From: Paenibacillus sp. 32O-W
GTDB taxonomy: Bacteria; Bacillota; Bacilli; Paenibacillales; NBRC-103111
Direction: 5' to 3'
Length of the DNA: 64,000 bases
Assembly: GCF_007679495.1 (NCBI RefSeq)
Contig: NZ_VEGP01000019.1
Span: forward strand, 1-64,000
In this document: positions 26,726 to 35,148 of the stretch, one piece after another
How the letters are laid out: each line of letters begins with the position of its first letter
Position numbering within the stretch: position 1 is the stretch's first letter
Position numbers and translations under genes: made by a program
Notes under the pieces: generated by a model
Told to the model about the DNA's origin: nothing
What the model saw: only the letters and a program-made list of their open reading frames with translations
Database searches by the model: none

Positions 26726-27420
26726 CGATCATTAGCGGAGTAAATGAAGCATTCGTCGAGCAGAACGGCAGTCCCTATCTTCTGATCACATCGGAAAAAT
26801 CGCTGTATACTTTAAATTCCTCCATCTGGGGAGGAGGATTCTCCGAATGCCGGTATCTGATAAATCGGCAGGTGAGCAAAAATTACTGCTGTGACGACCC
26901 AGTATTGGAGATGGAGCAATTTCTGCAGGGCGCAGGTCTTGCCCCCGCGGAGACGGCCGGAATGCTGACAGCGGCCCGGGTAGCGGATGCGGGACGTTGC
27001 GAGGCGGAGGACTCCGGAATCCGGGTAAGCACCATAGTTACCGCAGGGTTGAGCAATCCGGCAAGAGCAGGTTCCAGACGGGAAAGGCAATCGTTATTCC
27101 CCGGCACGATTAACACGATTGTCATAGTGGAAGCCGCAATGACCGATTCGGCCATGGTCAATGCGGTCATAACGGCAACAGAAGCCAAGACAGCTGCTCT
27201 ACAGGACTTGCGCGTACAAGCGGGTGACGGGGAAGGAACGGCAACCGGAACGACGACGGATGCCATCATCATCGCGGCGACCCAGACGGGGCGTGCGTGC
27301 CAATATGCCGGTACGGCCACCTTGCTCGGGCATATGATCGGCCGTACGGTATATGAGGCTGCGTATTCATCGGCCCAGCGTAATTTGAATTATTGGCGGG
27401 AGAGAAACGCCGGCCAATAA
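26722..27420 (+). CDS. cbiZ: Adenosylcobinamide amidohydrolase
   Basis: Salvage enzyme that cleaves the aminopropanol side chain of adenosylcobinamide to give adenosylcobyric acid, which can re-enter cobalamin synthesis. The CbiZ signature is clear: VSTIVTAGLSNPARAG, GTINTIVIVEAAMTDSAMVN and AVITATEAKTAALQDL, followed by TGTTTDAIIIAATQTG. At 232 residues it has normal single-domain length. Start ATG 26722 overlaps the upstream small gene by four bases. No BtuFCD-type transporter or other cob/cbi gene lies nearby. The B12-dependent nrdJ at 38.4 kb shows that this organism needs the cofactor. The stem CGGCCAATA/TATTGGCCG spanning the stop codon may end transcription. Confidence 0.9.
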   Translation: MTIISGVNEAFVEQNGSPYLLITSEKSLYTLNSSIWGGGFSECRYLINRQVSKNYCCDDPVLEMEQFLQGAGLAPAETAGMLTAARVADAGRCEAEDSGIRVSTIVTAGLSNPARAGSRRERQSLFPGTINTIVIVEAAMTDSAMVNAVITATEAKTAALQDLRVQAGDGEGTATGTTTDAIIIAATQTGRACQYAGTATLLGHMIGRTVYEAAYSSAQRNLNYWRERNAGQ

Positions 27421-27441
27421 TGAAACGGCAGCTATTGGCCG
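27411..27441. terminator. Hairpin between cbiZ and the convergent gene
   Basis: CGGCCAATA (27411) and TATTGGCCG (27433-27441) form a 9-bp perfect stem that includes the cbiZ stop. There is no strong T-run on either side. Confidence 0.5.
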
Positions 27442-27451
27442 ATTAAGGCTG

Positions 27452-27844
27452 CTAGATACGGGAATGGACATAGTTCCCGGCAAGAATGCTGATCTCAGCC
27501 TTCACCATGCTGCGGGACAAGGTCAGGCTGCCTCTGTTCTCACGGCAGATGTATTTACAGCGTATGCCTTGGGCATCCTTCACTTCGCTATATATCCGGA
27601 TGCCCGCTGATCTCAGCCGCTGCTTGAGCTGGACGAGATCAATCTGAATCATCTCGAGCATCCTCTGCATGACGACAATGTTCGGAAGGCAGAGCCTATG
27701 CGGTGAAGCCGATGAATTCTGCATCCGGTCCATATCCCGCCTGATCATGGTCAACAGAACAGGCAGTAACACAGCTTCCTTGACCAAATCGGATTCTTCC
27801 ATCGTAATATGCTGCGGCTTGCGGACTAATGTATTTGTCGTCAT
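27452..27844 (-). CDS. Conserved hypothetical protein, 130 aa
   Basis: Cytosolic, mainly helical protein. Residues 15-90 contain long amphipathic helices (KEAVLLPVLLTMIRRDMDRM, VVMQRMLEMIQIDLVQLKQRL). The C-terminal part looks beta-rich (GIRIYSEVKDAQGIRCKYICRENRGSLTLS) and has two cysteines spaced C-x3-C. A CGGAGGT element precedes ATG 27844. It is convergent with cbiZ. No family is recognised; similar unknowns occur in Paenibacillus as far as memory serves. Confidence 0.6.
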   Translation of the reverse strand: MTTNTLVRKPQHITMEESDLVKEAVLLPVLLTMIRRDMDRMQNSSASPHRLCLPNIVVMQRMLEMIQIDLVQLKQRLRSAGIRIYSEVKDAQGIRCKYICRENRGSLTLSRSMVKAEISILAGNYVHSRI

Positions 27845-28052
27845 AATAGCGAACCTCCGTTCGTATATTTGTTTTTATTGTAATGGAAAAAATCGTAAAA
27901 CGCAAGTCAATTTTGGGATTTATTTGAATATATATAGTAGGTTAAATTTTTTTTAAAAAAAAGGTTTGACAACCTATAAGCAGTCATGGTATATTACTTC
28001 TTGTCGCCGCAATAATTACTTAAGACGAAGCAGAAGACGGCAGACACCATTC

Positions 28053-28139
<87 letters not shown>

Positions 28140-28156
28140 TTACATAATCTACGAGG

Positions 28157-28182
28157 GCACCCCTAATTGGGGTGCTTTATTG
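28157..28182 (+). terminator. Terminator of the tRNA-Leu gene
   Basis: GCACCCC-TAATT-GGGGTGC stem followed by TTTATT. Confidence 0.85.
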
Positions 28183-28225
28183 CATAGATTTCCTATATTC
28201 ATAGCCCGAAAGGACGAAAGCGAAC

Positions 28226-29947
28226 ATGATTCAGTATAAACATAAGGTAGCCGGCTACCTCGTTCCCTCTTTGGAAGGAATGGAGGAGGCTGCGATTGCC
28301 GGAATGTTGGAATATCCGCCGAATCCGGACATGGGAGACTTGTCGCTGCCATGCTTCAAGCTGAGCAAGGTTCTGCGCAAGGCTCCTCAAGCGATTGCTG
28401 AAGACCTTAAGGCCAAGCTGGAGCAGGCTGATTGGCTGGAGAAGGTTGAAGCGGTATCGGGATATTGCAACTTATATTTGAAGAAAGATAGTTTTGTTCA
28501 AGATCAGTTGGCCTCCGTACTCTCCTTGAGACAGCAATTCGGTTCCCAGAACCTGGGCCAGGGCCGGACGATTGTCATCGATTATTCCTCTCCCAATATC
28601 GCCAAGCCGTTTCACGTCGGACATCTGCGCACGACAATTATCGGCAATGCGCTCTATAAAATTTTCTCATTCCTCGGGTACAATGTAGTTCGGGTCAACC
28701 ATCTCGGAGATTGGGGAACCCAGTTCGGCAAGCTGATTGTCGCTTATAAGGAATGGGGCCAGGCGGAAACCATCGAGCAGGAAGGAATCAGCGAGCTTCT
28801 GAGGCTTTACGTCAAATTTCACGATGAAGCGGAAACTCATCCTGAACTGGAGGATAGAGCCCGCGGCTGGTTTGTCAAGCTGGAGCAGGGGGATGAAGAA
28901 GCGATCCGGCTGTGGAAATGGTTTGTCGAGATCAGCCTGAATGAATTCAACAAGATTTATGATTTGTTGGGGGTCAGCTTCGATTCCTATGCGGGAGAAA
29001 GCTTCTACAATGATAAGATGGCCGCGGTCGTTCAGGAGCTGAAAGACAAGCAGCTTCTGGAAGAAGACGACGGAGCGATGCTTGTACGTCTGGACGACTA
29101 TAATATGCCCCCGGCTTTAATTATCAAGAAAGACGGAGGCACCCTGTACCATACAAGGGATATTACAGCGGCCCTGTACCGGAAGAACACCTACGATTTC
29201 GAGAAGGCGATCTATGTCGTCGATGCGGGGCAGAGCCTTCATTTCAAGCAAACGTTTAAGGTTATTGAACTGATGGGTTACGATTGGGCAGAGGATCTGG
29301 TGCATGTCGCTTTCGGCAAGGTAAGCCTGGAAGGAGCCAAGCTCTCCACGCGTAAGGGCAACGTTGTCATGCTTGAGGACCTGCTTACACAATCGATCTC
29401 CAAAATTCGGGAAATTATCGAAAGCAAAAATCCGGACATGAAAAATAAAGATGAGGTGGCCCGTCAGGTTGGCGTTGGTGCCATTATCTTTAACGATTTG
29501 AGCACAAATCGGATTAAAGATATCGTCTTCTCTTGGGAAGAAGCTCTCAATTTCGATGGGGAGACCGGACCGTATGTGCAGTATACCCATGCCCGCTGCT
29601 GCAGCGTCCTGCGCAAAGCCAACGATGGCCAATCGACAGAGCTTCCGGACGGAGGCGCATCGTTCGATGCTTCGCTGTTGCTGAACGAGGAAGCCTATGC
29701 GGCAGCAAAGCAGATAGCACTGTTCACGGAGACGGTAGAGCAGGCCATGGTCAAGATGGAGCCTTCAATCATCAGCCGTTATCTGGTCGATTTGGCTCAG
29801 AGCTTCAACCGCTTCTACCATAATTGCCCCATTCTAGTGGATGATGAAGAACAGCGCAAAGCAAGATTGGCACTGGTCAAGAGCGTGCAGATTACGCTTC
29901 AAAACGGCCTGGCCCTGATCGGCTTGGAATCGCCTGAGAAAATCTGA
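28226..29947 (+). CDS. argS: Arginyl-tRNA synthetase
   Basis: Class I aminoacyl-tRNA synthetase that charges tRNA-Arg in the cytosol. The N-terminal tRNA-binding (Arg_tRNA_synt_N) domain lies before residue 110. The catalytic core carries the HIGH-type motif as HVGH (130-133, within SSPNIAKPFHVGHLR). The KMSKS equivalent is KLSTRKG, the usual divergent form in ArgS. The C-terminal DALR anticodon-binding domain starts near 445. AAAGGACG lies before ATG 28226. There is no T-box leader. The 573-residue length is normal. A clear terminator follows at 29956. Confidence 0.96.
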   Translation: MIQYKHKVAGYLVPSLEGMEEAAIAGMLEYPPNPDMGDLSLPCFKLSKVLRKAPQAIAEDLKAKLEQADWLEKVEAVSGYCNLYLKKDSFVQDQLASVLSLRQQFGSQNLGQGRTIVIDYSSPNIAKPFHVGHLRTTIIGNALYKIFSFLGYNVVRVNHLGDWGTQFGKLIVAYKEWGQAETIEQEGISELLRLYVKFHDEAETHPELEDRARGWFVKLEQGDEEAIRLWKWFVEISLNEFNKIYDLLGVSFDSYAGESFYNDKMAAVVQELKDKQLLEEDDGAMLVRLDDYNMPPALIIKKDGGTLYHTRDITAALYRKNTYDFEKAIYVVDAGQSLHFKQTFKVIELMGYDWAEDLVHVAFGKVSLEGAKLSTRKGNVVMLEDLLTQSISKIREIIESKNPDMKNKDEVARQVGVGAIIFNDLSTNRIKDIVFSWEEALNFDGETGPYVQYTHARCCSVLRKANDGQSTELPDGGASFDASLLLNEEAYAAAKQIALFTETVEQAMVKMEPSIISRYLVDLAQSFNRFYHNCPILVDDEEQRKARLALVKSVQITLQNGLALIGLESPEKI

Positions 29948-29955
29948 TAATTGTT

Positions 29956-29982
29956 AGACCGCCCTCTGGGCGGTTTTTTAAA
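29956..29982 (+). terminator. Terminator of argS
   Basis: ACCGCC-CTCT-GGGCGGT stem followed by six T residues. Confidence 0.9.
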
Positions 29983-30022
29983 TGCCAGATGTTTACAATA
30001 TTTAGGGGCCGATTTCGTTACT

Positions 30023-30222
30023 GGCACCAAAGACGAGCAAAAGTGCAGGTCATTTTGCGTAATTCCGGTAAATCTCGGGAAAGACGAGCAAAAGTGCAGG
30101 TCTTTTTCCGCAAAACGCTGAAAATCCGCAAAATGGCTGAATTTACCTGCACAATTGCACGTCTTTTGCTGTTTTTGGCTTAAATCGTTCCGAAGACCTG
30201 CACTTTTGCAGGTCCTTGAGCG
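30023..30222. repeat. Extragenic repeat cluster (family of 9930-10110)
   Basis: AAAGACGAGCAAAAGTGCAG occurs twice in tandem (near 30030 and 30079). Inverted words follow: ATTTACCTGCAC near 30138, GCACGTCTTTTGC near 30155 and the palindrome GACCTGCA-CTTT-TGCAGGTC at about 30195-30214. Confidence 0.6.
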
Positions 30223-30349
30223 CCTCGTCCTCATTCATTGACCTTTAAATCTAAAAAGTTAGGAAAGGTACGGTCTGCTGTTGATAGCGAGTTTTGAATA
30301 AACTTTATTTAGAAGAGATAATATTAAATCTGGTAACTTTACGGAATTT

Positions 30350-30553
30350 TAATGAGTAGTGCCGTTATGAGATATAGTTTAAAGAAGTGCGAACCTATAG
30401 CTCACATGCAAACCCCGGGAAACTCGCACCGACGTAACGACGCGGGTTTTTGGCATTTTTGCAGATTTTGTTGGCAGTATGAACCTCGCAAAATGGAGAT
30501 TCGCACTTTTAACTGTTTGAGCCCTTGTGGTATGCTGGATTTGGCAGCACCCT
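30350..30553 (+). promoter_or_regulatory. Probable CRISPR leader
   Basis: The sequence next to the end of the array with perfect repeats, therefore the likely site of new spacer insertion and pre-crRNA promoter. It contains ATTCGCACTTTTAACTG and TGTGGTATGCTGG near the array; no promoter is certain. Confidence 0.55.
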
Positions 30554-32532
30554 GTCGCACTCTACGCGAGTGCGTGGATTGAAATGGATATACGATGGAG
30601 CCAAAGAATTGCGTTTTGGTCGCACTCTACGCGAGTGCGTGGATTGAAATGAAGTACTGAGTATCAATGTGAGTGGCACAAGTACCGTCGCACTCTACGC
30701 GAGTGCGTGGATTGAAATTTCCTCTGTGGGCATTTCATTTAGGTCATTCATGTAGTCGCACTCTACGCGAGTGCGTGGATTGAAATTGAACATCGTCCGT
30801 ATTGGGAAAACAAAGGCAGTGTCGCACTCTACGCGAGTGCGTGGATTGAAATATAGTCGCCTGCTACAAGCGGGCGTGGATTGAAGTCGCACTCTACGCG
30901 AGTGCGTGGATTGAAATGTCTTCGTTGGCTTGTGCCACCAGTTCAAGGTAGTCGCACTCTACGCGAGTGCGTGGATTGAAATCGGCGTTTCCAATGGATG
31001 CAGCTCCCCGGCACAATGTCGCACTCTACGCGAGTGCGTGGATTGAAATCACCCAATCTTCACCTGAATAATACGGCCCCTCGTCGCACTCTACGCGAGT
31101 GCGTGGATTGAAATATCTGGCTTTTCGTTTTTTCAACGAAGTAATGTTGTCGCACTCTACGCGAGTGCGTGGATTGAAATGCTGACCTTGAATCCAGATT
31201 CCCTAAACTCATCGGTCGCACTCTACGCGAGTGCGTGGATTGAAATTTAACGCCGGTCAACACGTCGATTGCCATCTGATGGACGTCGCACTCTACGCGA
31301 GTGCGTGGATTGAAATGCTGATGCCGGGTCCAGAGAGATATTCGTAAAGCGTCGCACTCTACGCGAGTGCGTGGATTGAAATTCGGCAACATACAGCAAC
31401 AACGGCAACCTCCCACGGCAGTCGCACTCTACGCGAGTGCGTGGATTGAAATTGGGGCTGTATCAAAGAATAAGTTCGCGTGCCATTGTCGCACTCTACG
31501 CGAGTGCGTGGATTGAAATTAGTGTGTCAGCTGCGGCGAATTCAGCCAGTTCCTCCAGTCGCACTCTACGCGAGTGCGTGGATTGAAATATGTCGCTGAG
31601 CAGACGGATGAAAAACACGCGGATAGTCGCACTCTACGCGAGTGCGTGGATTGAAATTTTTCTTTTGGTTTAGGATTTCTTTCGTACAGTGTCGCACTCT
31701 ACGCGAGTGCGTGGATTGAAATAGGGATGCTATCCGCAAAGGGACAAAGAACCTCGGTCGCACTCTACGCGAGTGCGTGGATTGAAATCGCCGGGACCTC
31801 TCCGAACCCTGTTGTACAGGTAAGTCGCACTCTACGCGAGTGCGTGGATTGAAATCCTATTTTACAGCGGATTCTACTATCCGTTGTATGTCGCACTCTA
31901 CGCGAGTGCGTGGATTGAAATCCTTTATCCCCTTCCATCTGCTATAATGGACTTAAGGTCGCACTCTACGCGAGTGCGTGGATTGAAATCGTGAGTGTGA
32001 TCCGGTGTTGTAAGATAGAAATCGGTCGCACTCTACGCGAGTGCGTGGATTGAAATTCTACATAAATGGAGCAAACCGGGGCGCCGCGCAAAGTCGCACT
32101 CTACGCGAGTGCGTGGATTGAAATCAACACGAAGTTTGTCTTGAGATCGACCGGTTGAAAGTCGCACTCTACGCGAGTGCGTGGATTGAAATTTGGAGTG
32201 ATTCTTAAGCAAACCCCTAAATTTCCAAGTGTCGCACTCTACGCGAGTGCGTGGATTGAAATAATATCGAATTTATGAAATCCGTTGCGGATCTGAGTCG
32301 CGCTCTACGCGAGTGCGTGGATTGAAATAATCGGATTTAGGAAGCAGCAGCCTAAATGGATGTCGCACTCTATGCGAGTACGTGGATTGAAATGGTCTCC
32401 TTCTTAGGCTTTTCCGGCTCCCCTGCTGGAGGTCGCACTCTACGCGAGTACGTGGATTGAAATCACTTGACCGGATTTAATATACTTAACTGCGCTTATC
32501 GTCGCACTCAACGTAAGTGCGTGGACCAAATC
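30554..32532 (+). CRISPR. CRISPR array, type I-C-like, 30 repeats and 29 spacers
   Basis: 32-base repeats start GTCGCACTCTACGCG and end AGTGCGTGGATTGAAAT, with a 6-bp stem GCACTC/GAGTGC. This is the type I-C (Cas5d/Cas8c) repeat class known from Bacillus halodurans. Repeats 1-26 (30554 to 32262) are identical. Repeats 27-29 carry one to two changes and repeat 30 (32501-32532) is badly degenerate, so the leader is on the left and the array reads on the plus strand. Spacers are 33-38 bases. Spacer 5 (30853-30885) is itself a diverged repeat. No cas1, cas2, cas3, cas4, cas5, cas7 or cas8 gene lies anywhere in the window, so the array must depend on a distant locus or be a relic. The long run of identical repeats argues for recent activity. 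Targets could not be searched. Confidence 0.98.
30853..30885 (+). repeat. CRISPR spacer 5: a foreign-type CRISPR repeat
   Basis: After ATA, the remaining 30 bases start GTCGCCTGCTACAAG and end CGGGCGTGGATTGAA. They match the array repeat at 23 of 30 positions. All seven differences lie in the hairpin, and the stem is kept (GCCTGC/GCGGGC) by two compensatory base-pair changes and one wobble. Total length of 33 equals an ordinary spacer. Confidence 0.9.
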
Positions 32533-32557
32533 AATTGCCCGTTATTCGTTGTTATAC

Positions 32558-32589
32558 GTCGCTCTGCATACCGGAGTGTAGAATCGAAT
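32558..32589 (+). repeat. Possible relic CRISPR repeat beyond the array end
   Basis: GTCGCTCTGCATACCGGAG followed by TGTAGAATCGAAT resembles the repeat (start GTCGC, CTC/GAG stem, GAAT end) 25 bases after repeat 30. The similarity is weak. Confidence 0.35.
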
Positions 32590-32741
32590 CATTTATAGGA
32601 GACTGCAAATAGCAGTGCTCCTTTTCGGCTTCTCTTTGATTAAGATGCAGAGAAAAGGGGAATGCTGGTGACTGAAAGGGGCGGGAGATGCTGCCCTCTG
32701 GACGGCAAGCTGACGATCCATTGGAGGAAAGAAGGAGTGCC

Positions 32742-32939
32742 ATGGTGAAATCGGATGAATTGGTTAAATATATTACCCAGCAAGTAGTTACTTATATCGA
32801 CACCCCGCGTGAAATCAGACGGGAAAGGAAGCAGCAAAGGAAACAGGCGAAATCTATGGAGGGGTGGACGGTTCGCTGGTTCGGGCTGATTCCTGTTTCT
32901 CTACGGATGTATTATGATCAGCGCAAACGTAAAAAGTAA
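32742..32939 (+). CDS. yqzE: YqzE-family protein, 65 aa
   Basis: A small basic protein of the YqzE family. The family marks are KSDELVKYITQQVVTYIDTP near the start and RWFGLIPVSLRMYYDQRKRKK at the end; in between lies a Lys/Arg/Gln-rich helix. In B. subtilis yqzE follows the comG competence operon, but its role is not known. Start ATG 32742 has GAAGGAG 5 bases upstream; the frame extends to 32688 without support. It lies just downstream of the CRISPR array and is followed by a strong bidirectional terminator. No comG genes are present here. Confidence 0.88.
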   Translation: MVKSDELVKYITQQVVTYIDTPREIRRERKQQRKQAKSMEGWTVRWFGLIPVSLRMYYDQRKRKK

Positions 32940-32980
32940 AAAGCTCTGCACCGCTTGTCGCGGGCAGAGCTTTTTTTCTC
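32938..32980. terminator. Bidirectional terminator after yqzE
   Basis: AAAAAGCTCTGC and GCAGAGCTTTTTTT arms around a CACCGCTTGTCGCGG loop. It serves yqzE and the convergent gene. Confidence 0.88.
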
Positions 32981-34064
32981 ATTCCTGCGGCTGTTGAAAC
33001 CATTGACCCGTTTGTTGAAGCTGTTCAAACATGAAATAACGGGGGCCATCCTGATCCAGAGCCGCATACAGCGAGCCGTCATTCCAGAGGTGAACTCCGG
33101 TTACCGCATAAGGATTGTAGACCTTACCGGCAAACAACCGTGCGGTATAAGTAACTTGATTCATGGAGGACAGCTTGAAGAAGGCATTCTCTGCATTCAG
33201 GTCCTCAACAGGTTTTCCCGTTAGCCAATAGGCATGCTCGAAAGGGTCGAATTCGGGCATTTCCAAGGATTGTACTTTCTCCTTTGGCTTGGCGGGTTCC
33301 CTTTGAAAGATAGTCTCCGCGGATGGGCGGGAAGACAGCCATTCGGACAGATCAGGCAGCTCTTCTCCCGATTTGGCATCGAAGTAATGGAGCTTGTCAT
33401 CTATCGTTACTTTCCACAGTGCCTGTAATCCGTTGGAATAGCAGGCTTCTTTGCGAATTGTGAGATCGGCGGCAAAATCAACATAAGAAACCGATGAATC
33501 GATAATTCCGGACTGTACCAATCCCTGGTACAGTGTTTGCATACTGTAGAGAGGCTTGCTGCCCGTTCCGTATTCCGTCAACTGGTAACCGCCGTCCTCT
33601 GCAGCGTTCACGATCAAGTATCCGACCTGGCGGTCTCCTTGGTTTAATAACACCACCCAGCCGTGCAGGCCGGGGCCGAGAGGGAGAACCTCGCGGCTCG
33701 CCCCTTTCCATGTATCGAATCCGGGCTGATCGTAGAGGGAAGCAATCCATTTGTCGATTTGCTGATCCAGCTCCGGCTGAGCGGAGATTCCCGCTTGTGC
33801 ATATTCATTTTTGATATAGTTGGAGGGCTCTTCGTCCCTTGCCTCACTTGAAGCATCCTCCATCTTGAGCTGGTAATCGTTGTTGGAGACGGGGCTGCCG
33901 GCAACCGGCAGGGAGCCTTCCTCCGGCCGGACAGACAGCTTGTCCTCCATGCCTTCGGCCTTCACCTTATCGATGGAAGCAGCGGTGGAGAGAGCTTGCG
34001 GGAATACCGCATAACCAACGAAACCAAGCAGGAGCAGCAGCGGCCAAATCCATATTTTATTCAT
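32979..34064 (-). CDS. Membrane-anchored or secreted protein of unknown function, 361 aa
   Basis: Residues 1-25 are a hydrophobic signal or anchor (IWIWPLLLLLGFVGYAVFP) without a lipobox. A polar linker (30-85) is followed by the folded region, with WVVLLNQGDRQVGYLIV, KPLYSMQTLYQGLVQSG and LWKVTIDDKLHYFDAKSGEELPDL. These echo PepSY/YcdB-type domains in which a short 'substrate-like' strand follows a helix, but no firm family can be named. It is probably located on the outer face of the membrane. It is convergent with yqzE and follows yqhG in the same direction at a distance of about 130 bases. Confidence 0.7.
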   Translation of the reverse strand: MNKIWIWPLLLLLGFVGYAVFPQALSTAASIDKVKAEGMEDKLSVRPEEGSLPVAGSPVSNNDYQLKMEDASSEARDEEPSNYIKNEYAQAGISAQPELDQQIDKWIASLYDQPGFDTWKGASREVLPLGPGLHGWVVLLNQGDRQVGYLIVNAAEDGGYQLTEYGTGSKPLYSMQTLYQGLVQSGIIDSSVSYVDFAADLTIRKEACYSNGLQALWKVTIDDKLHYFDAKSGEELPDLSEWLSSRPSAETIFQREPAKPKEKVQSLEMPEFDPFEHAYWLTGKPVEDLNAENAFFKLSSMNQVTYTARLFAGKVYNPYAVTGVHLWNDGSLYAALDQDGPRYFMFEQLQQTGQWFQQPQE

Positions 34065-34194
34065 CCTTTACCCGCCCCTTGTTCAAATAGTTTTGTTTTC
34101 CTAGCTGTATTCCAGTGTATCGGAACCCGATGAAAAAGTTTGTTTAAATCTGTTGCCGGACCTGTTTTTTTTTCAGTTCTTTTCTTGCAAGCTT

Positions 34195-35148
34195 TTAGCG
34201 ATTTTCGTCAGATAGTGGGGCCTTTCCGTCCTTGAGATGAAATAATCCGCAGTTCATGACGGAAACTACGATCCGGGGCTTATACTGCCACTCCAATTCC
34301 TGCTGGCGGCCCCGATATTCCTGTTCCATCTCCGGCTTCTTCTCCGGTTCCGCAGTTTGCAGAAGCTCCTCATAATAATGTTTGATTCGGTCCAGCTCTT
34401 CCTGCAGCCGTTCCGATGCTTCGTCCGCCCAAGAATGATCGTAGCGCTTTATCTTTTTCTCCAGATGGTTTTCCATCGTGCTGACGGCTTTGGCAACGGT
34501 ATGCCGGGTCGGGAGGAGGTGGATGTTGGTCGGCAGCAGAGGGGTCAGCTTCACGTTCTCCATCTGCTCGTGAAAGTGCTCCATGAATTCACCGCTGCAC
34601 AGATTGAAGCCGAATGAATGATATTCGTCTCTCTTTAGGTCGCAAGTGAATTCCACCTTGAAATTGACTCCGAACCACGAAGTATACCCGACGGCTTGCG
34701 GTCGCCGGTTAGCGGTCCCGCGGTTTTCCTCGAACAGCCGGACGAACTTTCCCTTGCCGCGGACGACGTTGAAGATTTGCTCCAATCTGCGGCTGCCGTA
34801 AGTCAATATATCCTGGGGGAGCCTTCTTACGGTCTGGGCGGAGACATGGCCGAAATACCGGCCAAGAATGCTGTCCTGAGGCGGCGTCGAGGGCTGTGGG
34901 GAAGAAGCGGATTCGGCATCCGTTTCGTTCTTCAGCCCTTCCGGATCGAAGACGAATTGAAAGGTCATCGTCTCGGGCTCGGCACCGGTCCGCTCGACGA
35001 AGCTCCAATAATAGGACCGGCCGGTCAAATCTTTGTCCGCTTCGGGAGACAGCTTGACGGTTACGTAGGAGCGGCCTTTTTCAATGATCTGGCACTCGGT
35101 CGCCTCGAGATAGCGCATGACGTATTTCTGAATTTGTTTCGTATTCAT
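34195..35148 (-). CDS. yqhG: YqhG-family protein, 317 aa
   Basis: Cytosolic protein of the YqhG family (unknown biochemical role), always found with the helicase YqhH in Bacillus. Family marks: QKYVMRYLEATECQIIEKGR at the start, YYWSFVERTGAEPETMTFQF near residue 45, and WFGVNFKVEFTCDLKRDEYH near 155. The C-terminal region (about 215-285) is a coiled-coil-like helix rich in Glu/Lys. An acidic insert, ENETDAESASSPQPSTPPQD-like, lies near residue 75. The ATG at 35148 overlaps the yqhH stop by four bases, so translation is coupled. Confidence 0.88.
   Translation of the reverse strand: MNTKQIQKYVMRYLEATECQIIEKGRSYVTVKLSPEADKDLTGRSYYWSFVERTGAEPETMTFQFVFDPEGLKNETDAESASSPQPSTPPQDSILGRYFGHVSAQTVRRLPQDILTYGSRRLEQIFNVVRGKGKFVRLFEENRGTANRRPQAVGYTSWFGVNFKVEFTCDLKRDEYHSFGFNLCSGEFMEHFHEQMENVKLTPLLPTNIHLLPTRHTVAKAVSTMENHLEKKIKRYDHSWADEASERLQEELDRIKHYYEELLQTAEPEKKPEMEQEYRGRQQELEWQYKPRIVVSVMNCGLFHLKDGKAPLSDENR

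Larger units (their letters stand above)
29983..30553. other. Repeat-rich spacer and CRISPR leader region
   Basis: No gene is supported. The first part (30023-30222) is an extragenic repeat. The last about 200 bases (30350-30553), ending directly at the first perfect CRISPR repeat, are the likely leader. cas genes of a type I-C system, normally placed directly upstream of such a leader, are absent: argS is the next gene. Confidence 0.6.

Noticed and set aside
30695-31763. Short minus-strand frames with repeated FNPRTRVECD and FQSTHSRRVR peptides
   Set aside because: These are translations of the CRISPR repeats themselves.
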